Of a stretch of DNA of 64,000 nucleotides, positions 36,620-44,998 are shown piece after piece. Position 1 is the first letter of the stretch; every line of letters starts with the position of its first letter. The position numbers were made by a program, and so were the translations under genes. This stretch comes from JAFDYH01 sp049840875 (lineage in GTDB: Bacteria > Bacteroidota > Bacteroidia > Chitinophagales > Chitinophagaceae): positions 1 to 64,000 of the forward strand of contig JASGJE010000006.1 in assembly GCA_049840875.1 (NCBI GenBank), read 5' to 3'. Below the pieces are notes generated by a model that made no database searches, was not told the DNA's origin, and saw only the letters and a list, made by a program, of their open reading frames with translations.

Positions 36620-37057
36620 TTATGAAAATGAATTCGAGCAATCCTTACCGCAAAGGCTATCCTTACTTTTGTCATTGCATGCTTCGCCACTTGTTATGCG
36701 ATACATTAACGCACGCAACGCTGAAAGGTCTGCTGACTTATGAAGATAGGCATCCACTCCTATTGACTCGATCTTACGGGTAATCAACGGATCATTCTTG
36801 ATTGAGTACATCAGGATTTTTACTGAAGGAAAATGTTCTTTAATATATTCTGCGGTTGCGAGACCATCCATCACTGGCATTGAATAGTCAAGAAGACAAA
36901 TATCAGGTAGTTGTTCGCTGTTGATTTGCTCAATAAACGATTTCCCGTGATTACATTCCAGTATCACATCGTAACCGAAATTGCGGATTACTTCAGAAAG
37001 AATTTCACGCAACAACCGGTGATCATCCACAATGGCAACTTTATAAAACGCTGGCAT
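36620..37057 (-). CDS. Receiver-only response regulator
   Basis: A 145-residue protein consisting of a receiver domain (D11-D12, phospho-acceptor D57 in ICLLDYSMPVMDG, lysine K107 in YLHKSAD) and a short tail of about 20 residues that matches no output domain. Closest in style to NarL-type receivers (IVDDHRLLREIL), which normally carry a LuxR helix-turn-helix. It may be a phosphate-relay protein, or the stump of a NarL protein that lost its DNA-binding half: the tail region down to the GH32-like gene start is only 83 bases. It sits inside the carbohydrate cluster with no kinase nearby. Confidence 0.85.
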   Translation of the reverse strand: MPAFYKVAIVDDHRLLREILSEVIRNFGYDVILECNHGKSFIEQINSEQLPDICLLDYSMPVMDGLATAEYIKEHFPSVKILMYSIKNDPLITRKIESIGVDAYLHKSADLSALRALMYRITSGEACNDKSKDSLCGKDCSNSFS

Positions 37058-37395
37058 AATTTATTTGTTTAACTGTAAGCCACAAACGAAAAACGAACGC
37101 AAAGGAACTCAACTATTCAGACATCAGTTTCCATTTTGGTTTGAAAAAAATGTCATAGCCAATTCTGATTTTCCGTAGCACAAACAATGACAAGATTTTG
37201 CGGAAGCTGGCGTAAAACAGGTCACCAGGAGTGGGTCATGCCATTTACTTCACCATTTCATGTTTATGCTCCTCGGGGTCTTGCCCATAAACCTATTTCA
37301 GCTATAAGAAAATAACAGGCAGACACCCGAACGCCGTAGATGGTTGTAGACAATTACCTACAACCAACCGTTCATATTTATCGGAAGATTTGGAA
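37058..37395. other. 338-bp intergenic stretch with one copy of the 60-bp repeat
   Basis: Non-coding DNA between the fucosidase and the receiver gene. It contains one copy of the dispersed repeat (37271-37330, minus orientation) and a small hairpin near 37340-37370 (GGTTGTAG then CTACAACC). No open frame of note. Confidence 0.5.
37271..37330 (-). repeat. Dispersed 60-bp intergenic repeat, copy 1
   Basis: Read on the minus strand it starts TCGGGTGTCTGCCTG, has the core GCTGAAATAG and ends GGGCAAGACCCCGAGG. The same layout occurs at 44907 and 47594. The ends are inverted (GGGGTCTTGCC and GGCAAGACCCC type), so the single strand can fold into a long hairpin. Confidence 0.7.
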
Positions 37396-39189
37396 CTATT
37401 CGGAAGGTTCTATGGATATGCTTTTCAATTTCAGCAATTCATTTCCTTTTGTATTGGGACGGATAACGAGTGAGTAAACGCCAGGCTTTGAAATAGTGAT
37501 TACAGCAACCGAATGTCTTATAAACAGCACTGGCTTCTCTGTCTCTATAGAATTGGTCGTTTGAAGACTTTTAAACAGGTATTCTTTACCGGCAAAGGAA
37601 ATGACCCCTTCCTGCATTGCATCTTTTTCAGGACAGGCATATTCCAATACCAGCTTGTACTCTCCCGGATCAATTACTCTTATTTTATAATCGATACTAT
37701 CAGCCGGCGTTGCCATATTGGTAATGACCGAAGCATGCTTCCAGTCGCCAAAATAGTGCGACCAGGTTAAAACTTCCAGGGATGAGTTTCCGTATTTATT
37801 CGCTGTCGCGGCTTCTAATTCATTAGTCTTGAAATGATGCGAAACTGTAACGGACATTTCGCTATCGTACGGTTGCTGCTTTCCGTTATATTCTACCACA
37901 ACTACGTCATCTACACCAGTAGCCTTCAGTTTTGTAATATCAATCCAAACGTCGAATTTGTCTTGTCCTAACCATAATGATTGACGATCATTCAAACCAT
38001 GCACATCCGAAATACTTGTTTTAAATCCCGGGATCAATATCTTCCCATCATCCGGTCTGTTCAGAATATGTAAGAAAAGTTTACCCGGTTTACTTGTTGT
38101 AACACCCCATGGTTGCGCTGGTATAAATCCGTATGTTGAACCATAAATACTTTCGCCATTCTTTTTCAGCCATTCCCCAACTTTTTTCAAACTACTGATG
38201 GAATAAGCAGGAATTCTGCCAAGACCATCAGGACTTAAATTCAACATCAGATTACCGCCTTTGCTCGCGACTTTTACCAGTAGCTGAATTATCTCTGAAG
38301 AAGATTTAAAATTCAGATCATGATTGATATAACCCCAGGTATCATTGCTTGTAAAAACTGCTTCCCACGGCTTAGTGATTGGTGTTGCCGGTATTTCCGA
38401 ATCACCAAAGTCCTGATAGTCGCCCAGGTCATGACCAATGCGACTGCTGAATAATGCATTGGGTTGAATGCGTCTTAATGTATCGACGATTGTCTGTGTT
38501 TGTTCTTTATCTAAACCGCCTGGTAAATCAAACCATACAATACCCAGTGGCCCATAGTTGCTCATTATTTCTTTTACCTGCGGAATACTTTTTTCCCGAT
38601 AGTACTTTTGATAATCCTTTTTGCTTTCGTCAAAGTCCCAATCATTACCGCCACCGTTGGGCTCATGCCAGTCTTCAAACTGGGAATAATAAAACCCGAA
38701 ATGCAATCCTCGTTTCCTGATCTCTTCTGCCAGTGGTTTCATGGGGTCTTTTCTGTATGGCGTTGCATTAACAATATTGAACGGACTGACATGCGATTCA
38801 TACATGGCAAATCCTTCATGGTGTTTTGCTGTTACCACCATATATTTCGCACCGGCATCTTTTGCCAACTGCGCCCATTGTGCAGCATCAAAGTCTTTTG
38901 GATTAAATTCACCAGCTGTCTTCTCATATTCTTTTGCAGGAATTTTCAACTGGTTCATTATCCATTCACCACTTCCATAAATTTTCTTCCCCCTCCATTC
39001 GCCGCCAAGATGTGAATAAAGTCCCCAGTGCACAAACAATCCAAACTTTGCATTGCGAAACCATTCAATGGATGAGCTATCCGCTGCAGCGGCGGTTTTT
39101 GTAAGAAAACTATTCCTTTTTGACTGTGCATTCAATAATAAACCTGCAATCAAAAAGCAAACGACAATAAATAATTTCTTCACCGGCAT
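37396..39189 (-). CDS. GH29 alpha-L-fucosidase
   Basis: A 597-residue exported glycosidase. Signal MPVKKLFIVVCFLIAGLLLNAQ, then WFRNAKFGLFVHWGLYS, the standard GH29 opening. VTAKHHEGFAMY, GFYYSQFEDWHEP and GIVWFDLPGG follow; the Asp in the last is the catalytic nucleophile. SRIGHDLGDYQDFGDSEIP and TWGYINHD come next, with two C-terminal beta domains. It removes alpha-L-fucose from glycans. The frame starts 15 codons earlier, but the ATG at 39189 starts the signal peptide. An MFS gene precedes it in the same direction. Confidence 0.95.
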   Translation of the reverse strand: MPVKKLFIVVCFLIAGLLLNAQSKRNSFLTKTAAAADSSSIEWFRNAKFGLFVHWGLYSHLGGEWRGKKIYGSGEWIMNQLKIPAKEYEKTAGEFNPKDFDAAQWAQLAKDAGAKYMVVTAKHHEGFAMYESHVSPFNIVNATPYRKDPMKPLAEEIRKRGLHFGFYYSQFEDWHEPNGGGNDWDFDESKKDYQKYYREKSIPQVKEIMSNYGPLGIVWFDLPGGLDKEQTQTIVDTLRRIQPNALFSSRIGHDLGDYQDFGDSEIPATPITKPWEAVFTSNDTWGYINHDLNFKSSSEIIQLLVKVASKGGNLMLNLSPDGLGRIPAYSISSLKKVGEWLKKNGESIYGSTYGFIPAQPWGVTTSKPGKLFLHILNRPDDGKILIPGFKTSISDVHGLNDRQSLWLGQDKFDVWIDITKLKATGVDDVVVVEYNGKQQPYDSEMSVTVSHHFKTNELEAATANKYGNSSLEVLTWSHYFGDWKHASVITNMATPADSIDYKIRVIDPGEYKLVLEYACPEKDAMQEGVISFAGKEYLFKSLQTTNSIETEKPVLFIRHSVAVITISKPGVYSLVIRPNTKGNELLKLKSISIEPSE

Positions 39190-39290
39190 CAGCTTATTTT
39201 TATAAATGAATTTATTGCTCGCAAAATAATGCAATCGATACTGTCAGCCAGTTCGTGCTGTGCTTGTGTCTTGTATTTATTCAGTTTACG

Positions 39291-40595
39291 TTAAAGTGCA
39301 TTACGGGTTTCCTCCTCAACGTATGCCTGCAACGATTCATCTTTTTTCAACGGCCCAGCCAGCAGCACAACGATCAGCATGGCAATAATTGCCATTACAC
39401 CATAGCCAACAAAAACAGTATGATAAGCCAGCTTATAATTGTAAGCGTGAGATAAATGTTTTATCGTGATGCCGGAGAGTGATTGAAAAATTGCGCCACC
39501 CAGCCCGGCACCTACACTCGCTACCCCCCACACTGATGCAGTCGCACTCAGTGGTACCACATCCGCGGGAAAGGCCATTGTGTTAGCCGTATAAGCGGCA
39601 TAAGCAAACCCTGCGATACTCAATACAACAAGAGCGGTTGCAGGATTAACAATAACAAGTGGTCCGGCGATCAGCGATAATCCAAGCAATGCGCCAAAAA
39701 TGGTAACCACCAATTTTCTTGCTTTATGAATCGGCATACCTTTCCGTATCATCAATTGAGTTAGCAATCCACCAAGAATATTTCCAATATCCGAAACGAT
39801 AAAGGGAAACATGGCGAACCACCCGATTTTATCAAGACTCCATCCATGCACATCTACAAGATATCTCCCTATCCAGAACGTAATAAAATACCAGACAGGA
39901 TCCATGAAGATTTTTGAAACGGTAAACCATCCAACAAATTTTGTTTTGATCAATTTCATTGGGGGAATCGTTCTTGTTTTGGAAGCAGCCTTTGCACGTT
40001 CAGGAGTATAATACGTAAACCAAAACGCTGCCAGCCAGAGATAGCCAGCACACCCGATAATAATAAAAGTAGATTGCCAGCCATAATTTGTGCCCAGCCA
40101 TACGATCAATGGCGGCGCCACAACAGCGCCAATGGCTGCACCGCTATTGAATATACCTGTGGCGGTTGAACGCTCTTCTGGCGTAAACCATTCGCTGGTC
40201 AGTTTTATAGCTGCCGGCCAGTTGCCCGCTTCGCCAACACCCAACAGAAAGCGAAAGATGCCAAAATGAAATGGCAATCGTGCAATCGCATGTAACAATG
40301 AAGAAGTAGTCCAGAATGCCATACAAATGGCATAACCTAATTTGGTTCCCAGGCGATCAATGATAAAGCCGGAAAAAAGATTTGATAGCATGTATGCAAC
40401 AAAAAATGCTGTAGCGATATACCCGAATGCATCGTCCGGTATCAACTCACGGAGATGCCCATTCGCACTCAGGTAATTAAAAGCCAATCGATCTACATAA
40501 TTAAGTACAGTAGCCAAAAAAGCAAAGGTCAACATCAGCCAACGCACCCTTGGCAGATTGCCGGAAGAAGATGATAATAGCGGATTGCTGCTCAT
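39291..40595 (-). CDS. MFS transporter, anion:cation symporter (hexuronate/sugar-acid) type
   Basis: A 434-residue, 12-helix major facilitator protein of the ACS group, with RWLMLTFAFLATVLNYVDRLAFNYL (first helix, N-DR motif typical of ExuT/GudP relatives), FRFLLGVGEAGNWPAAIKL and EWFTPEERSTATGIFNSGAAIG. Known relatives take up hexuronates, galactonate or similar sugar acids. Placed between an SDR dehydrogenase and a fucosidase, it probably brings a sugar or its oxidised form into the cell, filling the gap left by the missing SusC/SusD pair. Confidence 0.9.
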   Translation of the reverse strand: MSSNPLLSSSSGNLPRVRWLMLTFAFLATVLNYVDRLAFNYLSANGHLRELIPDDAFGYIATAFFVAYMLSNLFSGFIIDRLGTKLGYAICMAFWTTSSLLHAIARLPFHFGIFRFLLGVGEAGNWPAAIKLTSEWFTPEERSTATGIFNSGAAIGAVVAPPLIVWLGTNYGWQSTFIIIGCAGYLWLAAFWFTYYTPERAKAASKTRTIPPMKLIKTKFVGWFTVSKIFMDPVWYFITFWIGRYLVDVHGWSLDKIGWFAMFPFIVSDIGNILGGLLTQLMIRKGMPIHKARKLVVTIFGALLGLSLIAGPLVIVNPATALVVLSIAGFAYAAYTANTMAFPADVVPLSATASVWGVASVGAGLGGAIFQSLSGITIKHLSHAYNYKLAYHTVFVGYGVMAIIAMLIVVLLAGPLKKDESLQAYVEEETRNAL

Positions 40596-40638
40596 TGACT
40601 ATAATAATAAAATTACTAAGGCTGCTATTGATCGTTTA

Positions 40639-41382
40639 TTAAACGATACGCATCGTCATTCCGCCATCGATCACCACATTTTCCCCGGTGATAAAATTGT
40701 TTTGCAACAGTGATTGTATTACTGACGCAACATCATCGGGGCTACCTTCTTTATGTAATGGAATCCTGTTGTTAATATTATTCGCTACTTGTTCGGGAGT
40801 AAGGTAGTCCTGGAAACGTGTTCGGATAACACCCGGAGAAACACAATTAACACTGATATTGAAATCTGATAATTCAAAAGCCATTGCTCTTGTAAATTGC
40901 GGAAGGGCGCCTTTCACCACCGCATAGGATATCGCATTCTTTACACCCCGCACACCTGCAGCAGATGAAATCAAAATAATAGCTCCTTGTTTTTGCTCCT
41001 TCATATAGGGAACTATCGCACGGCACAAATGAAATACAGCATGAACATGAATATCAAATGCTTTATACCATGTTTCTTTTTCTACGTTCAATAAACTTCC
41101 TGGTGCGGCAGACCCTGCACTATGCACCAGGATATCAATCCTACCGAAATGATCATGCACTTTCTGAACAGCTTGAATACAATCTTCTTCTTTTGCCAGG
41201 TCTGCCTGCACGATGAAACAATGAACACCAGAGGCCTCGATATCTTTTTTTAATTGTTCATCGCCGGCATTGCGTGCTACCAATGCAAGATGAGTTCCCT
41301 CTTTGGCTAATTTCAGCGCAGTCGCAGCGCCTATTCCATGTGTACCTCCTGTAATGACAGCGGCTTTGTTTTGCAGTTCCAT
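40639..41382 (-). CDS. Short-chain dehydrogenase/reductase (SDR)
   Basis: A 247-residue classical SDR: NAD(P)-binding TGGTHGIGAATALKL, HSAG, the catalytic serine region ILISSAAGVRG and SYAVVKGAL with the YxxxK pair, and INCVSPG-type VNCVSPGVIRT. Location at the head of the MFS-fucosidase operon suggests oxidation of a monosaccharide such as L-fucose, but the substrate is inferred only from context. 43 bases separate it from the MFS gene. Confidence 0.9.
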   Translation of the reverse strand: MELQNKAAVITGGTHGIGAATALKLAKEGTHLALVARNAGDEQLKKDIEASGVHCFIVQADLAKEEDCIQAVQKVHDHFGRIDILVHSAGSAAPGSLLNVEKETWYKAFDIHVHAVFHLCRAIVPYMKEQKQGAIILISSAAGVRGVKNAISYAVVKGALPQFTRAMAFELSDFNISVNCVSPGVIRTRFQDYLTPEQVANNINNRIPLHKEGSPDDVASVIQSLLQNNFITGENVVIDGGMTMRIV

Positions 41383-41786
41383 TCTTTATATTGTTGTTTT
41401 AATATAGTTTGTTGTTTGTCGGGAGAGTTTCTTTCTCTTTCAGATAGTATATTATGAAAGGTATTTCAAAAAGAGAATAATCGATACCAACGCTACTCAA
41501 AACAAAAAAATTATTTCCCGCTTATTCGTTATTTGGTGTAAGCAACATATTTTGGCTAAAGGCAGAGTCAACAATTGGTTAAAACAGCTTGTACAGCAAG
41601 CAGCCATATGGACCTAGTGCTTTGTATTTTCATTCTTTGTGCACGTAGTGTATTCATGGGAAAGTTTACCCACTATTGAAATGATTTATCCCACAAAGAC
41701 ACCAAGAGCGCAAAGAACAATTGCTTTGAAAGGACTTTGTGTTCTTCGTGAGCTTTGTGGGAAATCTCTCTTATTAATTGGTAATC
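41383..41786. other. 404-bp intergenic region with a CACAAAG inverted repeat
   Basis: Contains the upstream region of the SDR operon and the 3-prime flank of the tetX-like gene. The only structure I can defend is the inverted repeat at 41690-41762. Confidence 0.5.
41690..41762. repeat. CACAAAG/CTTTGTG inverted repeat downstream of the tetX-like gene
   Basis: CCCACAAAG at 41690-41698 is mirrored by CTTTGTGGG at 41754-41762. Inside, GCGCAAAGAAC and CTTTGTGTTCTTCGTG continue the symmetry with interruptions. The words recur around 43001-43116 and 43995-44171. Confidence 0.6.
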
Positions 41787-42932
41787 TTAGCGTGAAGCGG
41801 AACCACCTACCAATTGCTGAAAGGAAAAGCCAGGTTGATGCATTTCTATTTCATTCTTAGCAGATTCCTGTTGTGCTTCTGATGCATACACGAACATTCT
41901 TTGTTCGTAATCATTAATAGCAGCAGCAATACTTTCAAATTTGCTATTGGTGAGATTATCCGATAAGATGACTGCATCCATTAACCCGATATTTACGCCC
42001 TGCCCTGCAAACGGCGGCATTAAATGCGCGGCATCACCAATCAATGTTACCGGCAATGGCCGGTTGCTTTTCCATGGTTTACCCAATAGAAATTTTCTTG
42101 TCGGTAACCCAACGAAAAAAGAAGTACTGCGAAATAGTTGTTTATATCGTTCATCCCAATCAGTGAACCGGTTTTCAAGAAACGATACAACAGCTTCATT
42201 ATCCTGGAAGTTTAATTCGTTGTTATCATTCCATTCATTTGGCTTCTTAAAAATTACACCATAGGATAATGCTGCGCCATTGCGCGGATTAGCCACAAAT
42301 AAATTACTATTATATGCAGTCATCAACCGGTTGCCATTGCACAATTGATAAAATTCAGGGCATCGTATTTCGGGATCTATTACGTCGGCTTGTATGATAT
42401 ACGTACCGGTTTCTTCTACTGCTGTATCTGACACATAGTTTCTTACTTTCGACATACCTCCATTTGCTATAATAACAGCATCGGCAGCAACAGCGGGTTT
42501 GTTTTCAAATTGTAATAACCATTTGTCATCATTCTTTTCTAGTTGTGTGATCTTGCTATCCCATACAACTGTATCGGGTGCTAAACTATCATACAACATC
42601 GTTCTCAGATCATTCCTGTTTATTTCAGGATTATCGTATTGATTTTCGGGTGTAATAGTTTTAGACAGTAATACATTGCATCGCTCATCCGTGAAAATTA
42701 TTCCCATAGGCATCGACAGGGTATAATAACGTTCTAATAACCCTACCCTGTTCATTGCATATTGCCCGCTGTCTTTATGCAGATCAAGTGTGCCACCCCA
42801 GATTCTTGTATGGGCATCTTTGTCGCGTTCATAGACTGTTATGTCAACACCTTGCTGTTGAAGTAATCTGGCCATTGTAAGGCCAACCGGGCCTCCACCT
42901 ATTATTGCCACTTTCTTATTATTCAGTAACAT
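41787..42932 (-). CDS. Tet(X)-like FAD-dependent monooxygenase
   Basis: A 381-residue class A flavin monooxygenase very like Tet(X), the enzyme that hydroxylates and inactivates tetracyclines using NADPH and O2. FAD-binding motif VAIIGGGPVGLTMARLLQQ (N-terminal), YERD, GGTLDLHKDSGQ, NPEINRNDLR and the DG-type motif GDAAHLMPPFAGQGVN all match Tet(X) closely, with an offset of 11 residues. By my recollection of Tet(X2) contacts, Q192, R213, G236 and M375 correspond to Q181, R202, G225 and M364 here and are kept, while F224 and H234 correspond to V213 and S223 and are changed. It is most likely a chromosomal relative with reduced or different substrate use. An AraC gene lies 219 bases upstream. 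Confidence 0.88.
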   Translation of the reverse strand: MLLNNKKVAIIGGGPVGLTMARLLQQQGVDITVYERDKDAHTRIWGGTLDLHKDSGQYAMNRVGLLERYYTLSMPMGIIFTDERCNVLLSKTITPENQYDNPEINRNDLRTMLYDSLAPDTVVWDSKITQLEKNDDKWLLQFENKPAVAADAVIIANGGMSKVRNYVSDTAVEETGTYIIQADVIDPEIRCPEFYQLCNGNRLMTAYNSNLFVANPRNGAALSYGVIFKKPNEWNDNNELNFQDNEAVVSFLENRFTDWDERYKQLFRSTSFFVGLPTRKFLLGKPWKSNRPLPVTLIGDAAHLMPPFAGQGVNIGLMDAVILSDNLTNSKFESIAAAINDYEQRMFVYASEAQQESAKNEIEMHQPGFSFQQLVGGSASR

Positions 42933-43020
42933 GATTTTGTATTTTGATTAGAGAGAAGGTATCGAGGCACAGAGCAAATGAGATAATGGATAATGTGCTA
43001 ATGAAAAAAGAAGGCACATA

Positions 43021-43101
43021 GGCACAAAGTAACGCCTTAACCTTTTCGCGATGAATGATCTACCGTCAATAGTCAACAGGTTACGGTACTTACTTTGTGC
43101 C
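43021..43101. repeat. 12-bp perfect inverted repeat of the CACAAAG family
   Basis: GGCACAAAGTAA (43021-43032) and TTACTTTGTGCC (43090-43101) are exact inverted copies. GAAGGCACATA before and TCGCTGCCTTGTTGCCTTC after extend the symmetry loosely. It lies between the AraC and tetX-like genes. Confidence 0.65.
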
Positions 43102-43151
43102 TCGCTGCCTTGTTGCCTTCCCACAACACAAAATTGAACAATGAAATAGTC

Positions 43152-43970
43152 TTACGCTTGCATAAATGCGACAAAATCGCTACTCACCATTTGTTTACCC
43201 TTCTTTGATTTTCGGGCAAAAGCCGCCGGTGTAGTACCGCAATAGCGTTTAAATTCTCTTGTAAGATGAGCCTGGTCTGTATAGCCCATTTCGATAGCGA
43301 GCCCGGCAAGATTGGAATCGGGGTGAAGCCATAAATGATTCCGCACCTGCTCAAAGCGCATTAATGCAGATACATCTTTCACTGTATGACCGGATGATTG
43401 TTTGAATCGACGCTCCAATGTGCGCACCGTAGCATGCGCCGATGCTGCCACTTTACTTACAGGTAGTGTACCTTTTGCTTTTCGCATAGCGATTCCCGCT
43501 TTGTACAATAAGCTGTCAGAAGATATCCGTGAATGCAGATCGATGAAATAGTTCTTAACTGTTTCAATCGCCTCATTTGTTTTACCGGAAACAACCAATC
43601 CATTTAAGATTGGTTGAAGCTGCGATACCGCGTGTTCAAACACGTGCACTCCTTTTTCTCCCGGTTGCAAGCCCAGCAAATCAAACACGGTCCATGGAAA
43701 ACAGCGAACGGCAATAATCTCTAACTGGTTTTTCGAGTAAAACAATATAGGTTGATTGAGCAAGCCTACTAAAAATGGGGAAGGTAACGGCTGCAGGCTT
43801 CCATCGCGATCAACACTGCACCCTCCGCCGAAATGAAAAATAATCTCTGCAAATCCGTCTGGTATCACTTCAAAAGCCGTTGGTTGCTGTCCGAATTCCT
43901 GTTTGTTATACCAAAAGCATTTGATTACATCCTGCAGTTCATCCGGCGATTCAAATTCCTGGTGAAACAT
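43152..43970 (-). CDS. AraC family transcriptional regulator
   Basis: A 272-residue regulator. The C-terminal 100 residues hold the two AraC helix-turn-helices: VSKVAASAHATVRTLERRFKQ and then LAGLAIEMGYTDQAHLTREFKRYCGTTPAAF (two halves). The N-terminal part (IKCFWYNKQEFGQQPTAFEVIPDGFAEIIFHFGG) is the DUF6597-type sensor domain common in Bacteroidota. It is divergent from the reductase gene at 44289, with 318 bases of repeat-containing DNA between, and probably controls the reductase and/or the tetX-like gene. Confidence 0.9.
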   Translation of the reverse strand: MFHQEFESPDELQDVIKCFWYNKQEFGQQPTAFEVIPDGFAEIIFHFGGGCSVDRDGSLQPLPSPFLVGLLNQPILFYSKNQLEIIAVRCFPWTVFDLLGLQPGEKGVHVFEHAVSQLQPILNGLVVSGKTNEAIETVKNYFIDLHSRISSDSLLYKAGIAMRKAKGTLPVSKVAASAHATVRTLERRFKQSSGHTVKDVSALMRFEQVRNHLWLHPDSNLAGLAIEMGYTDQAHLTREFKRYCGTTPAAFARKSKKGKQMVSSDFVAFMQA

Positions 43971-43994
43971 AATGAAAGGTAGTGTATTTGATTC

Positions 43995-44171
43995 TTCGTG
44001 CCTTCCTGGTGTTCTTTGCGGTTAGTTCTGCCGCAGAGACATGAATCAAGTTGAAAAAATTTTTACCACAAAGCAAAAAAGAAGGCACAAAGCTCACGAA
44101 GAAAGCTTTACGAATCCGAAACCATTTGTGTCCTCGTGCCTTCTTGGTGTTCTTTGCAGTTAGTTCTTCCG
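43995..44171. repeat. Direct repeat (2 x 39 bp) in the AraC-reductase intergenic region
   Basis: Segments 43995-44033 and 44133-44171 differ at 4 of 39 positions; both contain CGTGCCTTC, TGGTGTTCTTTGC and GTTAGTTCT. Between them (about 44067-44100) lies an inverted version with CCACAAAGCA and GAAGGCACAAAGC. These repeats fill most of the 318 bases upstream of both divergent genes. Confidence 0.75.
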
Positions 44172-44288
44172 TCGACCCGTAGACAACCGCATACGTAACA
44201 GAAAGCGATCAATTCATTTCATAACAAATGTTATCGTCTGCGGGGAAACAGCTTCTCAATTTTGTACTAACAATTAAAACAGTACATC

Positions 44289-44876
44289 ATGAGAGTGGCC
44301 ATTATATTCAATCATCCGTATGAAGGAAGTTATTGCAACGCAATTCTGAAAGCCGTCACCGCCGGACTTCAAACAGCCCACCACGAAGTCGACTTATTGC
44401 ACCTGGACAATGATGGCTTTAACCCGGTAATGACAGGCTCCGACTTAAAGGCTTTTAAAGACAGAAAGCCGGTAGACAAACAAGCTCTCGCCTATAACGA
44501 GCGACTTGAAAAAGCAGATCACCTGGTAATGATTTTTCCCATCTGGTGGGAACTTATGCCGGCAATGACCAAAGGATTTATCGATAAAGTAATTTTCCCC
44601 GGCATCGCTTACGACTATCGGCCCAACGGGTTTATGAAAAAAAGATGGGAAAAACTAAAATCCGTAACCGTTATAACGACCATGAACACCGCCAATCTTG
44701 TTTATCGTTTCATCTTCGGAAACGCAATCAGGAAATCAATTTTATCCGGAACATTCTGGAAAATGGGATATAAAAACAGGAAATGGATCAATTTAAGTAT
44801 GGTCAAAATGGTTTCTGATAAAAAACGGAAAAAATGGCTCGCAAATCTTGAACATCGGTTTGAAACATTGCAATGA
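44289..44876 (+). CDS. Flavodoxin-fold NAD(P)H oxidoreductase
   Basis: A 195-residue protein of the flavodoxin-2/NAD(P)H quinone reductase family (KefF/MdaB-like). FMN-binding parts: IIFNHPYEGSYCNAILKAV at the N-terminus, HLVMIFPIWWELMPAMTKGFIDKV with the conserved PxWW, and the ITTMNTANLVYRF loop. It would carry out two-electron reduction of quinones or nitro compounds in the cytoplasm. Divergent from the AraC regulator, with which it forms a likely stress-response pair together with the tetX-like gene. Confidence 0.88.
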   Translation: MRVAIIFNHPYEGSYCNAILKAVTAGLQTAHHEVDLLHLDNDGFNPVMTGSDLKAFKDRKPVDKQALAYNERLEKADHLVMIFPIWWELMPAMTKGFIDKVIFPGIAYDYRPNGFMKKRWEKLKSVTVITTMNTANLVYRFIFGNAIRKSILSGTFWKMGYKNRKWINLSMVKMVSDKKRKKWLANLEHRFETLQ

Positions 44877-44906
44877 ACAGCAGCATTTCATGAAGATTTT
44901 CATCCG

Positions 44907-44965
44907 CCCGGAGTCTGCCTCTTACTATTCACACTGCTGAAATAGTTTGATGTGCAAGGCTACGG
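44907..44965 (+). repeat. Dispersed 60-bp intergenic repeat, copy 2
   Basis: Starts CCCGGAGTCTGCC, contains CTGCTGAAATAGTTTG and ends TGCAAGGCTACGG. It is the most diverged of the three copies in its 3-prime arm. Confidence 0.6.
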
Positions 44966-44998
44966 ACAGGCAGATACAATTCATGAGTTGAAAATGAT

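Noticed and set aside
43995..44171. CRISPR-like array from the 39-bp repeat
   Set aside because: Only two direct copies with a large spacer that itself contains an inverted copy; no cas genes.
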